Below, one piece after another: positions 6,021 through 6,378 of a DNA stretch of 6,378 bases. Every line of letters begins with the position of its first letter. The first letter of the stretch is position 1. This DNA is from JANNHP01 sp031404455. GTDB taxonomy: Bacteria > Planctomycetota > JAJSAM01 > JAJVHW01. The position numbers and the translations under genes are program-made. The notes beneath the pieces are model-generated. The model saw nothing but the letters and a program-made list of their open reading frames with translations. It made no database searches and had not been told where the DNA came from. The stretch is taken from contig JANNHP010000425.1 of assembly GCA_031404455.1 (NCBI GenBank), positions 1-6,378 of the forward strand, written 5' to 3'.

Positions 6021-6026
6021 AAGATA
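6021..6026 (-). promoter_or_regulatory. Possible -10 element for a leaderless yceH-like transcript
   Basis: TATCTT on the minus strand, a TANNNT hexamer, ends six bases before the ATG of the YceH gene. That spacing would put the transcription start on the A of the ATG. No Shine-Dalgarno sequence is present and no good -35 box was found. Confidence 0.35.
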
Positions 6027-6031
6027 TCCGC

Positions 6032-6037
6032 TACCCT
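6032..6037 (+). promoter_or_regulatory. Possible -10 element for a (near) leaderless ETF-QO transcript
   Basis: TACCCT, a TANNNT hexamer, ends nine bases before the ATG at 6047. Transcription would then start zero to three bases before the start codon. A weak -35-like TTCCAT lies 17 bases further upstream, at 6009-6014. There is no Shine-Dalgarno sequence. Confidence 0.3.
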
Positions 6038-6046
6038 GCTCCGCCT

Positions 6047-6378
6047 ATGCCCGAGATCAAGCGCGACGTTCTCGACGTGGACGTTCTCTTCGTGGGCGGG
6101 GGACCCGGCTCGCTCGCCGGCGCCATCCGCCTCGCCCAGCTCCTCGAGGAACGCGAGAAGGCGGGGCAGCCCGCCGGAGACGTGACGATCGCCGTCATCG
6201 AGAAGGCCGCCGACTTCGGATTCCACAGTTGCTCGGGCGCGGTGATGGACCCGCGCGCGATCGCGGAGCTCCTCCCCGACTACCGCGAGATGGGCTGCCC
6301 GATCGAGGCGGACGTCGTCCGCGACGAGGTCTGGTACCTGCACGAGCACGAACGGGTGAAGGCGCCGTTCGTGCCGAA
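6047..6378 (+). CDS. Electron transfer flavoprotein-ubiquinone oxidoreductase, N-terminal part (3' end outside window)
   Basis: The first 110 codons of an ETF-ubiquinone oxidoreductase (ETF dehydrogenase). This membrane-bound enzyme takes electrons from reduced ETF and passes them to quinone; ETF itself is loaded by acyl-CoA dehydrogenases. VDVLFVGGGPGSLAGAIRLAQLL (11-33) is the FAD-binding Rossmann turn, with glycines 17, 19 and 21; the usual last glycine of GxGxxG is Ser22 here. VIEKAADFGFHSCSGAVMDPRAIAELLPDY (from about 50) matches the family block VVEKGxxxGxHxxSGAVxDPRAxxELxPD, followed by the typical GCPIEADVVRDEVWYL. The [4Fe-4S] domain lies beyond the window. Full-length members have about 540-600 residues. 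The ATG at 6047 lies 32 bases from the divergent YceH start. It fits functionally with the acyl-CoA dehydrogenase upstream, although the two are not in one operon. Confidence 0.9.
   Translation, partial: MPEIKRDVLDVDVLFVGGGPGSLAGAIRLAQLLEEREKAGQPAGDVTIAVIEKAADFGFHSCSGAVMDPRAIAELLPDYREMGCPIEADVVRDEVWYLHEHERVKAPFVP

Overview
The window is very GC-rich throughout, with G or C at nearly every third codon position. Genes are closely packed, several of them overlapping by 1 to 4 bases. There is a lipoprotein signal and the start of an ETF-ubiquinone oxidoreductase, which point to a respiring, didermal (Gram-negative type) bacterium. A high-GC planctomycete, acidobacterium, myxobacterium or similar soil or sediment lineage would fit, but no marker here settles the phylum. 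No rRNA, tRNA, CRISPR array, integrase or transposase gene was seen.

Left part (1-2796, + strand). The window opens with the last codons of an unidentified gene (to 37). Next come a predicted helical, TPR-like cytoplasmic protein (224-1000), a short chimeric ABC-transporter ORF (1001-1366), a beta-propeller lipoprotein (1366-2331) and a small membrane-anchored or secreted protein (2404-2796). The ABC ORF joins the N-terminal Walker A part of an ATPase directly to the C-terminal tail of an ABC-2 type permease. It looks like the scar of a large in-frame deletion (or an assembly collapse) that removed most of two adjacent transporter genes and left the translational coupling to the lipoprotein intact.

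Middle part (2855-5186, + strand). A tight three-gene acyl-CoA operon encodes a crotonase-family enoyl-CoA hydratase/isomerase, an acyl-CoA dehydrogenase and a small thioredoxin-like [2Fe-2S] ferredoxin. The joins are TGATG and GTGA overlaps. The crotonase lacks both glutamates of classical enoyl-CoA hydratase in an ungapped alignment, so its exact reaction is open.

Right part (5187-6378). A 156-base convergent spacer carries three palindromes resembling REP-type repeats or a bidirectional terminator. A YceH/DUF480 double winged-helix gene lies on the - strand (5343-6014). Divergent from it, after only 32 bases, starts an ETF-ubiquinone oxidoreductase gene that runs off the window. Both divergent genes lack a visible Shine-Dalgarno sequence and have a TANNNT hexamer placed so that transcription could begin at or next to the start codon.

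The acyl-CoA dehydrogenase and ETF-QO belong to the same electron route (acyl-CoA to ETF to quinone), so the right half is a fatty-acid or acyl-CoA oxidation neighbourhood. The left half is an unrelated envelope/transport neighbourhood that appears to have decayed.
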